64,000 bases of DNA from Vanilla planifolia (taxonomy: Eukaryota; Streptophyta; Magnoliopsida; Asparagales; Orchidaceae). The stretch spans positions 1,611,527-1,675,526 of the forward strand of contig CM043870.1 in assembly GCA_023846275.1 (NCBI GenBank), in the 5' to 3' direction. Below, piece by piece: positions 1 to 12,586 of the stretch. The notes beneath the pieces were generated by a model, which had not been told where the DNA came from, made no database searches, and saw only the letters and a list, made by a program, of their open reading frames with translations. Each line of letters begins with the position of its first letter. Position 1 is the first letter of the stretch. The translations under genes and the position numbers were made by a program.

Positions 1-192
1 TTCCTTGGATCTAAAGACAAATCTTATCGCCACTTTGGTATCTGCTGGAAGATCAAATGAAGTTCAGGGAGTGATGGATGCTCTCAAAATTAAAGCTTCC
101 AGCAGTTTTGAGATAGCATACAACACTGCTTGTTCTCTCATCGAAAAGAAAAGATTTACAGAAGCGGAGCAGCACCTACTATCAGCTCGAAG
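1..192 (+). CDS. SRP72: SRP72 internal exon (partial at window edge)
   Basis: The reading frame is open from the window edge, with TTG at 5-7 read as Leu rather than a start. It encodes TPR-type helices containing AYNTACSLIEKKRFTEAE, a typical TPR helix pair of SRP72. The exon ends at AG|gtaata, and the last two bases form a split Arg codon completed 11.9 kb downstream. Whether the exon begins before base 1 cannot be seen. Confidence 0.9.
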
Positions 193-3100
193 GTAATACC
201 TTTATAAACTAGCATAGAAATCGATCAAATTTTAATGAAGAAATAGTAATCAAAATTATTTTTGAGGTCTTTTGTATGCCACGTTGAACTGCTTTCTTTT
301 GCAAAGTTTGCTAGTCTGATTATGAAATTTCATATCCAGTATTAACTTGATAATCATTAGATATTTGACCGTGCAGTACTTTTTTCTTATTTTCTTGGCA
401 TGATTTTAATGAGACTTTTTAAATCTAAGGGGTAGATTTGATTTAAATCTTGAAAATGAGAGGGACAGGCAAATGCTAAGTTAGGTAAAAGTTGTGCAAA
501 ATAAAAATATCAATGAAAAACCATTTGACTGTATGCCACCTGGTAGTGTCTTTGAGACCAAAGAATATGATTATGAGGCCTTAAAATTGTATACCCATTC
601 TTCAAAGGTTTCTTGTTATAGCTCTATTGGCCATGCTTATCTTGAGAAGAGAACTTATGCTGCTTACTGGCATGAATGTGAAACAAAATTCCCACATTCA
701 TGATGGCAATTTTCAATAAATTTCCCTTTTAAAGAAACTCTTTCATGATATTTGTCTTTTGAATGTGTAAAATGGGGTTAAATATTTTTTGGCCCTCCCA
801 GTGCATCTGGCAAACAGTTGAGTAGTGTTTTGTGAGAGCTAGATCAATTGTGGAGATTCTCAAGAATGGATTGACCGTTTTTCATCAGTTAAAGTTCAAT
901 AATCCTCGATCCAAACTTTTGTCTTCACCTATTGTAGAGTGTAAAGGTTGTATTTATAATGCAACTAGGTGCTTATCTACTGAACAAATCATTCATTATG
1001 TCATGGAAACTCCGGATTTGAATGAATAAATACCTTGTTGGCGCTTATGTTGGACATATCAAGAGTATGAGAAGCTTTAAGACAAGAACATCAAGTCCTT
1101 AGGGTTTTACCATTCTTCTTTATTTAGAGCTGTGATTGTGTACTCTTATTAAGCAGCATAACATATTAATTATTAGCTATAAGAATTACTATTTATTGTG
1201 TTATTTCTTTTGCTTATGGTTTCTCAAGGAACTCTTAACAAATTAGTTCAGAGGAACAGCATGATTTATTGCTTGCTGAACTTTCTTCTGTGCTTAAAGA
1301 TTGTGGTTGAGAACTTTTTGGTTGAGCTTGCACTTCCATGGAACCATGACTTGACAAATTGGTTCCTATGATATGATTGAACTTATGGAATCAAAATTGT
1401 GTTGGGTCTTTTGTAAAATTGTAGTAAGGTGAACTAAAATAAATTCCACATGTATGTCTTGATTTTTGTCATAAATTGATCGTTGGCTTGGTTTAAATTG
1501 GAATTGAGCCAAATGAGCTAAGTGACAAGAAAGCTTTTTGGGTTAGTTTTAAATTCAAAATGTTCTTGTGTTATACAATAGGTGAGTGCCAAACTTTTTG
1601 CATTTGGTTATATATAACTTATAAGTTTAGAATGTTTCATCATAAAGCAAAAACACGTGTTGTTGAAAATATTATTTTTTTAAGTAGAAAAGTTGTTGAA
1701 GCATTTTGTTAGATTTTTGTTCTTTTGATTTGAAAAGAGTAAAAAAAGGGAAAAAAAGCTTTTGAAAGCCATTTTGTAAGCAAAGCTCGAGTAAGTTTAG
1801 GTTGCAAGATAAAACCATTAAAAGTTATAAGAAACTTTTGAAACAATTTCGTTAATTTTTCTTTGAGCCCAATCAGAGCTATTGGGTGCATTCTTTTACT
1901 TTACTAAGGTTCATTGTACCTATGCGAAAATAGGTAAAAGCATAAGAGTCTAGGTAACTTTGTTGCACTTCAACAGAGGCTGTCTTGGTGAAATGGTGCT
2001 TGGTTTGCCACACATCTGGGGTGATTATGGCTCAAGCATGGACTTGTTGAATGTGGATGTGATTGTGCCCTCGAAAGGATCAGAGAATGATGCATTGGTT
2101 GTGATTGCTTGCTTGAAGGATGGTGTGGCAGGCAAGGCCTTGTCAAAAAGTCTAGATTGGCTCCAATGCTTTATGATATGAGAAATGATATGATTATGAT
2201 TAGCCAAAATGCAAAATTGGATGTTGTTTTGTTGGATGTGCCAATGGGAGGTCTAGAAGGATAGGATAGAGAGGAAGATTATAGATGATGGAAACAGGCC
2301 ATTTACTTTTGGGGGATTGTCCCCCCTTAGTTATGAAGGATGTAGGTGCGGTTGGCTCAGTTGAACTAATGGAATGCCCTCAAACCAATGGAATGCCCTC
2401 AAGGAGATTAGACCTATTGCTGAAGTGATCTTTGCTCAAGGTTTGTGTAGCTAAAGTGAGCACGTGGTTGTGCTTCAAATGGGGCTTGTTTCAGGGAGGT
2501 CCAATCTAGTGAACCTTGAGCTAACGGGCTAAGAGATACCAGAATTGGTATATCTAAGTTGGTCATATCAATGTTTCTATTATGATAGAGAAGTCGTTTT
2601 TTCCACCCTAGCATTTGAGAGGTTGGTCTTTAGGCATGCCAATAACTTGGTGGGGCACCTCTACGGGTGCCATTTTTCATTTGTTTGGTTTGCTTGTGAG
2701 TTGAAAAGGAGGAGGGGCCATTTTTACGGGTTTGAGGTTTTGACATGGGTTATGATTTTTGCCTTTTTCACTTTGCGATGTGTGAGGGAAAGGACTCTAT
2801 TTGGCATGAGGGATCCTGGGCTATTAGTAATCTGGCCTTTGGGTTGGATGTTAACTAGTTGAGTTCAAGCTAAGTGCTTCAACCATTATGAGTACCCCAA
2901 TTTGGTTACATCCGTTGGTGTTGTCACTCTTTTGTTGGTTCCAAAGAACCTTGTTTGCTTTGCATGTTATATTGATACTCTTATGTTGTTGGATGTTATC
3001 ATGGACAAGGGGGAATAAGCAGCCTATGCTTGGTTATACATTAAGATGGAAATTTCAGAGACCCTCTCTTATGACATTTGGATTAATAGCTAATGTGGTT

Positions 3101-3397
3101 GGTTTTTTCAAAGATTTGAGTGCAAAGGATTTTTATTGATATGCATTGATGGTGGTAGAGTCGGGCACTCAATTGGAGCCTGTAAACCTATAGCTTTGGT
3201 CTCCAATGTGCCTATGGTGGACGAGGGCCTCGTTGTGATTGGCCCACCTTTCCACCTGGTTCTTTCCCACTCTATCAACCTTCCCTAATTGGTGCCCCCT
3301 TAAAAGGAGGATGCCTACAAATTATGGCTATTTTTGCTCGTCCTATCTCGTTGACATTGGGTTAATGCTCAAGAAGTTGATGTCAGTTAACATCCAT

Positions 3398-3424
3398 GGG
3401 CCAAAGGGGCCAAAGGGGCCAAAG
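3398..3424. repeat. Minisatellite, GGGCCAAAG x3
   Basis: Three perfect head-to-tail 9-bp units lie inside the decayed LINE. Confidence 0.85.
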
Positions 3425-3513
3425 GTGCCTAGTTTCAATACTCAACCTTGAGTTTGCGTGAAGGTAGCACCCTTTGTTGCTACAAGAGGTACTATCCTGG
3501 CAGCTTAGGTAGG

Positions 3514-3615
3514 CCCTTTGTTCGTGCATATCTAGGACACACTCTTTGCTAGAGCAAGTGATGTCCCTTTGTTCGTGCGTATCTAGGACACACTCTTTGC
3601 TAGAGCAAGTGATGT
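3514..3615. repeat. 51-bp tandem duplication
   Basis: Two copies of a 51-bp unit starting CCCTTTGTTCGTGC follow each other with one visible mismatch (cgtgcAtat against cgtgcGtat), which indicates a recent local duplication within the LINE remnant. Confidence 0.85.
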
Positions 3616-6600
3616 CTCGTGGCTTTTTCCTTAGTTTGTGTAGCTCAAATTGCTAATGCTAAATTGTTGCATTGGGAAGAGTAAATGGGTCGAATCAGGG
3701 CCCTTTTTACCACTTGGCCCTTTTGAGGCCTCTTCTTTATTGTCAAACCCTTCTAAGGTTTCTATCTCTGATATTATGATGCTAGTTGTGGATGACTAAT
3801 CCATTGTGGGAATTGTGCTAGAAGCTTTGTTGAGGCACTTAAGACGGTCTTCGGAGTGTAGCTTTGTCATCTATTGGAGGCATCAACCTACGGCGTTGGG
3901 TCTTAATGTTGAAGATTGTAAGCAAACTCATTTGAACCATTCTCCTAGGAGGCAAGGGAGTTCCAACTCTTTACGTCATCTCCCTCCATGATGCATCATC
4001 ACTTGGAACATCCAATGAATGCATAAAACTTCCTTGAGGAGCCACCTTTATATGGTGGTATGACCTCACAATCCTTTCGTAATTACCTTATTGGAGACAA
4101 GTTGATTCGTTCTCTTGTTGAGATGCTTCTAGGTTAGGTTGTTCTTGGACTTTTTGTGTCTCACCTTTGAAAGGTAAGTCAAAGGAAATCATTCTTTTTT
4201 GGAGACATTTTGTTCAAGTTAATCTTATTTCTTAGCTTAAGTGGTCAGCTGTTTTTAATATCTCAGGATTGATGAGTTCTTTTTAGCACTTCCATGTTAT
4301 TTATATTGATAAGGACTACATCTTGTTGCAACATATTTAGGATCTTATTGCTGAGATTTCTACCCTTAACTTTAATTTGGTAATTATTGGTGATTTCAAT
4401 TGTGTCTTTTCATAGATTGAGAAACCTGAGGAAAAGTCCTCTCATTTATCCCATGGGTTTATCTAGTTTATTAGCGACAATAACTTATGTGACTTGGGTT
4501 TTCAAGGAAACTTGTTCATGTGGTGCGATAATCGTTCTGGTCATACCTGTATTTTCGAGAGGATTCGCAGGTGCTTAACTTCTGTGACTTAAAACTATTT
4601 CTGGGGACATCAGTTTTGCATCGTCCTTGCATTATGTCTAGTTAGTGCCCCTTCATATTTCAACTACTTAGTTTCAATCCTTTTAGTAGCCATTCGAAGT
4701 TCGAGCATGCATAGTTGACATGTCCTCACTTCAGTGATATTGTAGCCTCAGCTTGGTGCTAGCTTGCCATGGGTAGTCCATCCTCTCTCCCATGACCATC
4801 TTAAATGCAAACTTTGAAGGATCTTTCTTCGTCATATTGCCAATTGTATGAATCTATTTCTAATCTTCAAACCAAGGAATCCTTGGCCCATTATCTTGAG
4901 CGAGGTGGGTACCGACACCTTTTGTAAAATCTAGAGGTGGCAATGCACAAAATTCTTGTGGATGCAGTTGGGTGATTAGAATATAGCTTCCTTTTACAAT
5001 ACGGCCACTTCTTATAAGTGGGACTTCATTATTTAGGGATTGGTGAATCCCTTCAGCTCTATAATGCTTGCTCTTGTTAGGATGCCTGGGATTATTCTTG
5101 TGCCTAGCTACCCTCCTTGCTTTTACTCCTGCCATTTTGTCAGTAAGAGCTATTCTATCCATTGCTTAGGCTAATTCATTGTTCTCTTCTTTTACATAAT
5201 TTGAGACACGTAGGCCATAATCTCTTTTGGGCCCAACTATGCAATTGAGATTGATAAGACCATAGACTCATTTTTTAAGGACTATCAAAATATCACTTAG
5301 AAAGATACCAATAATGTTATCATGTACGTGTTCTCATTCTGCACCATGTTGACTAAGTGGAAAGATACATTAGTAATATTGATCTTTAAACTAAAAGGGG
5401 CAACCTGGCCTAATCAGTCTCAACCTATTAGCTTGTACAACATTGTTTGCAAGATTGTGGCCGTGGTTCTTGTGCAAAATTGTGGGATGCTCTTTATGGC
5501 CTCATCTTTCCTAAGCAGGGTGCTTTTGTCAAGGGGTGGTCTATTGTTGATTAATGCTTCATGACTTAGAGTTTATGAATTGAATTTTCATATCCTTTAT
5601 TGAGGGGCTTATGACCATAAAGGTGGATATGGAATAGAATAAGCATTTGATTGGGTCTTATGGATTTTATGCCAAGCATGCTTCATAATTTGGGCTTCCC
5701 TGACTTAAGGTGTGCCTAGGTTCAAGCCTACATATTGGCCATTAAGTATGCTATTGTCCTCAATAATGAGCAACTCTCTTGGTTGTAGGCATCCTATGGT
5801 TTTCGTTAGAGGTGTCAACTCTTCTTTTATCTATTCATCTTATGTTTGGAGTTCCTTATCCTGTTTATTTAGCATTGGTTGGAATAGGGCAATTTGGGCA
5901 TTGGTTTTGCCCAATTAAGCTACGAGTTACTCATTTGATGTTTGTTGATGTCTTTATTTTATATGGGGTGGCCTCTTGTTCTATCATCATTGTCATTATG
6001 TAGGTTTTGAAAACCTATGCTTCTATGTGATCAACGCATCAACTTAAAGAAAATTATTAGTGTTGTTTAGCAAGGGAATGTCTTTGCGTCATTGGAGGAT
6101 AACTGTTGGGAAGCTAAGCATGCATCAGTCCGGGATCCCACTTGCTATTGGCGCTCCTTTTGTTTTGGATTTTAGTCACCTTATCCAGATTGTTTTGACA
6201 AGATTGCTGGTTAGGGGGCACGCTCCCTATCTTTGGCTCAAAGTGTTGTTTGTGTTGGCAAGCTCGGTTTTGTCTACCATCCTAATTTATTTTGTCTCAT
6301 ACACCTATGCTTGCCAATGCTTTATTAAGGTTTGAATGTCTTATCAAATCCTTCATCAATGAGGGAATTGCAATTGAGGATTGCATTTTCTCCCTTGGGA
6401 CCTTTTTGTTTGGCGTAAGGATCATGGGGGCTTTGGCATCCATTGGATAAGAGAGTGTTGGTTGATGTTGATTGCCTAGCACATTAGGTGATTTTTTACC
6501 GAGGATGATACTTAGTGGGTACAAACCTTATTGGTTAAGCACAATGGTTGTGACTTTACCTTTCAGGTTTGTAAAGGACACTCTACTTCAAAAGATGATT

Positions 6601-8099
6601 TGTTATGTGGGTGAATTGATTCTAAATTATATTGTTTGGTTTTGTTGGTGATGGAAATGATAGTTCTACTTATTAGGATAACTTGATTAGCACTTTATCT
6701 CTCCTTCTTTGGCGAACCTATATCTTAATATAAATGCTCTCCGGCTAGACTCTCCAACTAGCTTATGCATGATAGCGAATGGATGTTGGTGAGCTCTTTT
6801 TGCACTTTGGCATTCAATTTGTGCAATTCATACTTCACCTTAATTAGACGAAGATTGGGTCATTAGATCTTTTAGGTTGTAATGATATAGAATCATGCAA
6901 AGCCAACAATTCCGCTCTTTATTGCCACCTCCTAGTCTTGTCTGGCACTTGCAATGCTTTGTTTTGAGGGTTTGAGCTCAACCCAAGGTTATTATGTCTC
7001 TTAGGAGCCTCTACCATGATGCTATTCCTACTTATGACATGGTTGGCTGCTTGTGGGCCATCTTAATCTAGCATGCCCCCTTGGTGCAATCAGTAGACCA
7101 AGAATGTGGACCACGTGTTGCTACTCTGCTCTCATGTGAGGTTTGTTTTGTCCCTTTTGACTTATTCACACTTGTTGGACATCCTTGCCATCCATTATGA
7201 TGGTGTTTGTGTTCAAGTAGTGTTGAGTCTCTTCCAACTACACTAATGGATCTATGGGACCTTTTGCTACAGTTCTCTACTATCTATGACATAATTATAA
7301 TTGCAATTATCGAGCCTATTGTAGGCTATCCATCTCCTTGTTTGCATTGCTTAAAACCATAATGATCAACTTATCATTTAGTTATCTTGTTCCCTTGGAG
7401 CATTAAGAGCTCTTGAGCCTTCTTGCTCACCTTCACGGTGGATCCCAAGGTTAATAGTGACAACTCAATCAATCATAGTGGGGTGGTTGCTATCAGTATC
7501 ATTATCAAAGACAACAATAAAGATCTATTGATGGCAACAGGGTGGGCACCTCCATTGTATAGGTTATGGAGGATCAAAACCTTTGAGGTTCTCTTGTTAA
7601 CTTGCCAAATATTCTCCCCCAATGTCAGAGTGTGGTTCGAGTGCGACTCTTCCTCGATAATTCATAATATCACCACTTGGTTGATGATTGTGACTCCCTT
7701 TTTTTTCAGGTTTCCTTTAATCACAAGTTCACTTATGAATTGCAAAAAGGTAATCACGTGGCCTTCTAGGTCATCATATATGCTTTTATGTGTGATTGTA
7801 TATGGGATTGGGGTATGCTTTTATCGAAAAATTTAGCACACACATTGGAGTAGGTTATGTATGAACATTCTTGAATCATTATTGTAGGCTACAGCTATTA
7901 TTTCAAAAAAATACCAAGTATAAAAGTTGTAATATTTATGTAGGATCACATGAAAGTTATTCTATAGGAATATTCCCGTATCCCAAAAAGAGTTAGAATC
8001 AAAAGTTTTATGAGTCACAAGGCTAATGACCTTGTTAGTTGTTTTATTAGTATGAGTAATCTTGGCACACATAAAACAAAACAAAAATTATGCAAAGGA

Positions 8100-8560
8100 C
8101 AAAACCATATAGTGAAAAAATAGGTGTAGAAGGCTTTTTATGGATAGCTGTAATTGCCAATGTGACCTACACTTGAACCAAATCCCAACAATATTCTTAG
8201 CCGAGTGGGTGGTCCTGTGGAAGACAAACCAAACTGTTCTGAGTTCCACCACGTGCTTAGTGAGAGAAAAGATTTTTTTCCTAGGGACCAAGAGCAAAAA
8301 ATGTTGGTCGTCTGTGATCACAACATTATTAATAATGGTATTGTTCTTCTAATAGCACCATTGAAGTTAACCTTAATCCACTTACATTTGGTCCTAAAAA
8401 GAGGGGGTTAAGGGGTAGGACTTAGACAAATGATGATGGATAATAGGAGTCAGATAGACTCTTAAAGTTCCAAGTTTTTTTGGTGGAGGGCAAATCAATA
8501 GGACAAAAGGTAGCCATGACATTCTAGATGATGATGAAAGGTGAAAGCATTGGTTTTGGC
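8100..8560 (-). mobile_element. Possible reverse-oriented LINE RNase H scrap
   Basis: Read on the - strand, this stretch begins with KCKWIKVNFNGAI, like the WIKVNTDGA start of plant LINE RNase H domains. The frame then breaks. No other LINE domain is seen nearby on this strand, so this is a weak call. Confidence 0.3.
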
Positions 8561-9640
8561 ATTAACTTGATAGTTAAGCGATTGCCAAATGTTGTAGAGA
8601 GCATTGACAACTCTTGTTGAGAAGATACTTATTCAATATGAGGAAGAGTCTTCCTCCAAAAAAATGCAATAGATCAAGAAAATTAATAGGCATCAACTGA
8701 ATCTCTAGACAATGAAGAAGTGAGGACCCGAGAAGTAAATGAGCATACTCCTTCACTTGGCATCACTTCGATGACTCACTGGATTGGCATCGTTTTGATG
8801 ACATTTTATCGTCCTTTCGGTATCGCCTAAGTCATGCTCCTCAGGGTTCTAGCCATTGGTACATGCTTTAGAGAATGGTGTCATTGGCAATCTGAAACAA
8901 ATGGTAGTCAGTCAATCTTAGGCACACCCAGATTGTAAGCAAAAAGGTTATTCTCCTTCTCAAAGCATAAGAATGCAACATTGGTCTCTTTTGCTCATGC
9001 TTGCATTGGACCTCTCAATTCCTGTTCAATGTTCATGTTGCTTCTGCATCACTATGCATTAGCTTTATCCATACCCTTGCATGTTGCAGATTCTACGAAG
9101 TTGGATTTGTTTGAGCTAGGTTGTTGCACCTTAAGCTCACCCGTCTACCTTTCCCTTGCCTTTCTCTGAACCTACTCTTGAGTTAGCCAACTTCTCATAC
9201 CCACATGAGTGAGAAGTACTAATCATTTTCTAGCCTTCTAGCCCATTCGTGCACCTTTGGCCATACCTTAGATGAGCCATTTGGCTAGCATCGTCTTCTG
9301 TGCCAATTGGCAACCAAAGACCAAGGCTTAACCCAACCACCCCATCTCCTAGGTTGACAGTTGGACTAAGCATCTCATATGTCTTATGCACCAGCTAATT
9401 ACTTTTCACCATATTCTTCACATTCACATTGCTACGCACTTGTTCCCCCCATGTGTCAATCTCTATTGAACCTCTCACCATACTCAATCACCTCTCATCA
9501 AGATGTCTCATCTTTCCGTATTCCAAACGTGCCACATTGAGTCTTTTGAATTAAGAGCACTGAAAGGATGTTCCTTTTAAGTACTCTTATCCAAATGTTG
9601 ACCTTAATTGGTTCGGTGAGGTCCGCACTAACACAAACTC

Positions 9641-9650
9641 TATAAAAAGG
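9641..9650 (+). promoter_or_regulatory. TATA-box-like TATAAAAAGG
   Basis: A good TATA match sits in CT-rich, relatively GC-rich DNA within the SRP72 intron. It could be the promoter of an unrecognised LTR or a chance match; no coding region follows it. Confidence 0.25.
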
Positions 9651-10763
9651 AGACTGCACTAATGCCACATTACCAAAACCTAATAGGGCAAGAGAGATCC
9701 CTTCTGAACACTTTTGTTTACTTAGTCATGTTACATTGATCTTTAATATAAGCATAACTTAATATGGGTTTATTTGTGAAATGATTCTGTCATACTTCAT
9801 GTAAGTTATCTAAATAAACAAAGTTCACTAAATCTGTTTATAATTTGTATTTAAAAAACTGTCTGGATATCTTTGTTATCATGTGTAAACTTTGTTCTTC
9901 ACGAGTTTGGTTGGTCATTTATACAATATGAATTCATCCAACCCCTTTTATGAGGACTAATATGGTATGGAAGGAAATTGAGTTTGGCTGGTGGGTATTG
10001 GATATAAGGATAAAAAACTAGACTAGGTTGTGGTCGGACTTTGTTTTAGGACCATTTGACCTAGCCTATCATAGATATGTTATCTACATTTAAAACCTAG
10101 CTATGGTTGACCTAACCTACCTTTTTAATTTCATCTCACATGCATACAACTGGTCTTGAATTTTAGCTAACAATTAAAACCTAGCTATAGCCAAGCCTAA
10201 TCCTATTTGGGCTCATTCATGATTTTGTCTCACCATCCTCCCAATCATCTCAATTTTACGACTCTAAATTTTATTGCTTTGTGCCAAAGTTCATGACCGT
10301 TTACAAACCTCTTGCCCTGTTTCTTCCTTGATGGAAACTATGGCAAACGTATTAAGGCTTGGCGCAGTTTGATTTGAGGGAAACATTAAGAGGATGATTT
10401 GAGCACAGGCATTACCATTATGATTATCGAGGGCAGACAGAGTCCCTCGTATTGCCATTTAATGACTTACAATGTCAGGGAAATGAAATCAAGTTATGGC
10501 CTCGTCATACATCACAATTCACAATTCTCTCAAATCTCCTGCTTCATGCTTTAGAATCCTATTATGTCTTGCTTCACATTGGTTCTCTTACCTTTCTTCA
10601 TGTCGTGCCCCTCACCTACCCAATTACCATCCCTTCTACCTCTACTTGACCTCACGTCAGCGTAGCATAGTCTTCTTGCTTGAAGTTGCTTCATTAGTAA
10701 TTATTTGTGCCTTTCCAGCAAACGCTAGGCAACATCTGCATTGAATAATCCAGCAAATTTAAC

Positions 10764-10766
<3 letters not shown>

Positions 10767-10808
<42 letters not shown>
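10767..10808. repeat. (TC)n microsatellite
   Basis: About 20 uninterrupted TC units are followed by a T run. Confidence 0.97.
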
Positions 10809-10812
<4 letters not shown>

Positions 10813-12108
10813 GCTTGCTCTCATGTTTTCTAGTTATGGCTTTTTCGTGGTGTATGCTTGTTCATATGAATCAGGTTTTACAATTTTCACGTTGCTTATT
10901 GTAAGGCTTGATGCATTATGAAGTTACTTTATATGTTCATGGGTGGGGCAGGGTTGGTTTGAGTTAGTCAATACATTCAAAAGCGGGCTAGAGATGAGGA
11001 TTTGGTGCAATGGCTTGGTGACCATGTGAATGTTTCAAGTGCCATGCTTATGGGATATGTGGAATTGACAGATACCCCTCCTGTTGCCATCCTTGTTCAC
11101 AATTGAAGATATCTTATGATCTAATCTTTTTCATCAATTTTATTTTAACCCAATTTATCTCTGGCTATTGGTTGTCTCCATATATAGGTTGAGTTTTATG
11201 TATTTTTCATGATTATATGATTAAACTTGAATGATCTAGTTCTCTAAAAGATAATGAGATTACTTATTAAAGCCTACATTTTAAAATTTATTAAGCCGGA
11301 AAGGATCATACATTTGACTATCATCACTGGAGGGATTGATTTCATGCTACCATATGACTTGACTTCTTGTCAGCATATCATCATAATTAATGTTTAGGCC
11401 TATTAGGCAAAGAAGCAAATAAGGAAATTCTTTGCATGCACTTTGAAGAAGCCATCCTATCGTATGAACCAGTTATCCCAACAGCTAATGCGGCCATGGT
11501 GTAGTTCTAATGTAAGAATACTACTTTATAGTGGATTAATGGATGGTAATAAATTATGCATAAATCATTTTTATTACAGCTGTTCTTTTGCTGGAACCGT
11601 TTGTGTGTTATTCCATCTTAAACTCATATTCTTTTCCTTTTGCCTCGTTTGTTACTTCTGCTGGCCTTATACCTTGAGAAAATTCTTTTTGTGATCCATT
11701 AGGTTGACATAAAGTTATCTTTGTTAAAAGGACTAAGAAACTGAATTCTAACCTCCTTAAGTTCCAACTGTTTATCTTGATTACATGACTGATATTTTTT
11801 TGGGAAGCTTGCTTGTCAGGACACTGGACTTTTTACAATCAGAAATTATTCTGGTGTCACCGGATTCTATTGATATATTACGTTTTCCATTATATGCATA
11901 AAACCCATCTTGTGCTTGAGGATAAGTTTGGATGTAGGAATTATTTGTCTATCTCGTCTTCCTTTGACATCTGAACAATAACAATCACGGATTTGGAACT
12001 TCCATCTTTTTACCCCCTCTTTTTTTTACATTCATCTGAATATATTGTGTTACATTAGCTAATCTTTCAATGTTAGCTTCACTTACTGTTTTTTTTCCTA
12101 ATTGCTAG

Positions 12109-12205
12109 ACTCGGCCAGGAAATGCTAGTGGATGAAGATTATGCTGATGATGAGATTGAAACTGAACTGGCTCCAATAGCTGTTCAGCTGGCATATATAC
12201 AGCAG
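12109..12205 (+). CDS. SRP72: SRP72 exon after the giant intron
   Basis: The acceptor is ttgctag|A and the donor is CAG|gttag. The exon codes for LGQEMLVDEDYADDEIETEL followed by APIAVQLAYIQQ, the acidic linker and helix that follow the TPR helices in plant SRP72. Its first base completes the Arg codon split by the previous intron. It is too short to stand out as an open reading frame and was found by splice phase and similarity. Confidence 0.92.
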
Positions 12206-12298
12206 GTTAGCCCATGTTATGTATGCTTATCTTTTCGCTTGGACTGTTTTTTTTTTTTTTTTTGTACTTAAAACTATTTTGTGTTTGTTTTATCATAG

Positions 12299-12586
12299 TT
12301 ACTGGGAAACAAGCAGGAAGCAATTGAATCTTATTTAAGCATAATCAATCGCAACCTGGCTGATGCTTCATCACTTGCTGTGGCCACAAACAATCTTATT
12401 GTACTTAGAGGTACCAAAGATGCTTCTGATAGTTTGAGGAAGCTGGATCGATTTATACAGAAGGCTGATGGTTCAAAGCTCTTTAAAGTTGCCAGTGGCC
12501 TTGACTTCAAATTATCACAGAGGCAGAGAGAGTCCTTATATTTTAACCGCTTGCTTCTACTACTTCAAGCTAATAGGATTGAACAG
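12299..12586 (+). CDS. SRP72: SRP72 exon
   Basis: The acceptor is tatcatag|TTA after a long poly-T tract, and the donor is GAACAG|gttggg. It encodes 96 residues, including NRNLADASSLAVATNNLIVL and the helix LYFNRLLLLLQANRIEQ, both characteristic of the central TPR region of SRP72. The frame stays open some 60 bases into the following intron, so the longest open frame overstates the exon. Confidence 0.93.

Larger units (their letters stand above)
2250..7850 (+). mobile_element. Decayed LINE (L1-type non-LTR retrotransposon) with RNase H
   Basis: Broken reading frames on the + strand follow the order of a plant LINE. About 2250-3250 resembles ORF1 and includes a zinc-knuckle-like GRVGHSIGAC. 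About 4200-4640 is an AP-endonuclease, with LVIIGDFNCVFS and then DLGFQGNLFMWCDNRSG. About 5350-6010 is a reverse transcriptase, with QPISLYNIVCKI and THLMFVDVFILYG where the F/YADD box is expected. About 6180-6500 is the post-RT region with LSLAQSVVCVGKL. About 7423-7700 is RNase H. Many stops and frameshifts make it non-functional. Ends, poly-A tail and target-site duplication could not be fixed, so the limits are approximate. It lies in the same direction as SRP72, inside an intron. Confidence 0.8.
193..12108 (+). other. Giant SRP72 intron (11.9 kb)
   Basis: The donor is gtaata and the acceptor ttgctag. The intron holds a decayed LINE (about 2250-7850), a possible reverse-oriented LINE RNase H scrap (about 8100-8560), a (TC)n microsatellite and a TATAAAAAGG box of unknown meaning. 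Stretches 193-2250, 8760-10760 and 10810-12060 contain no feature I can name. Two short open frames at 494-703 and 832-1029 are not recognised. Confidence 0.85.

Noticed and set aside
4860-5162. 100-codon - strand frame in the SRP72 intron
   Set aside because: It lies opposite the decayed LINE, has no recognised motif, and its neighbours on the + strand fit the LINE order.
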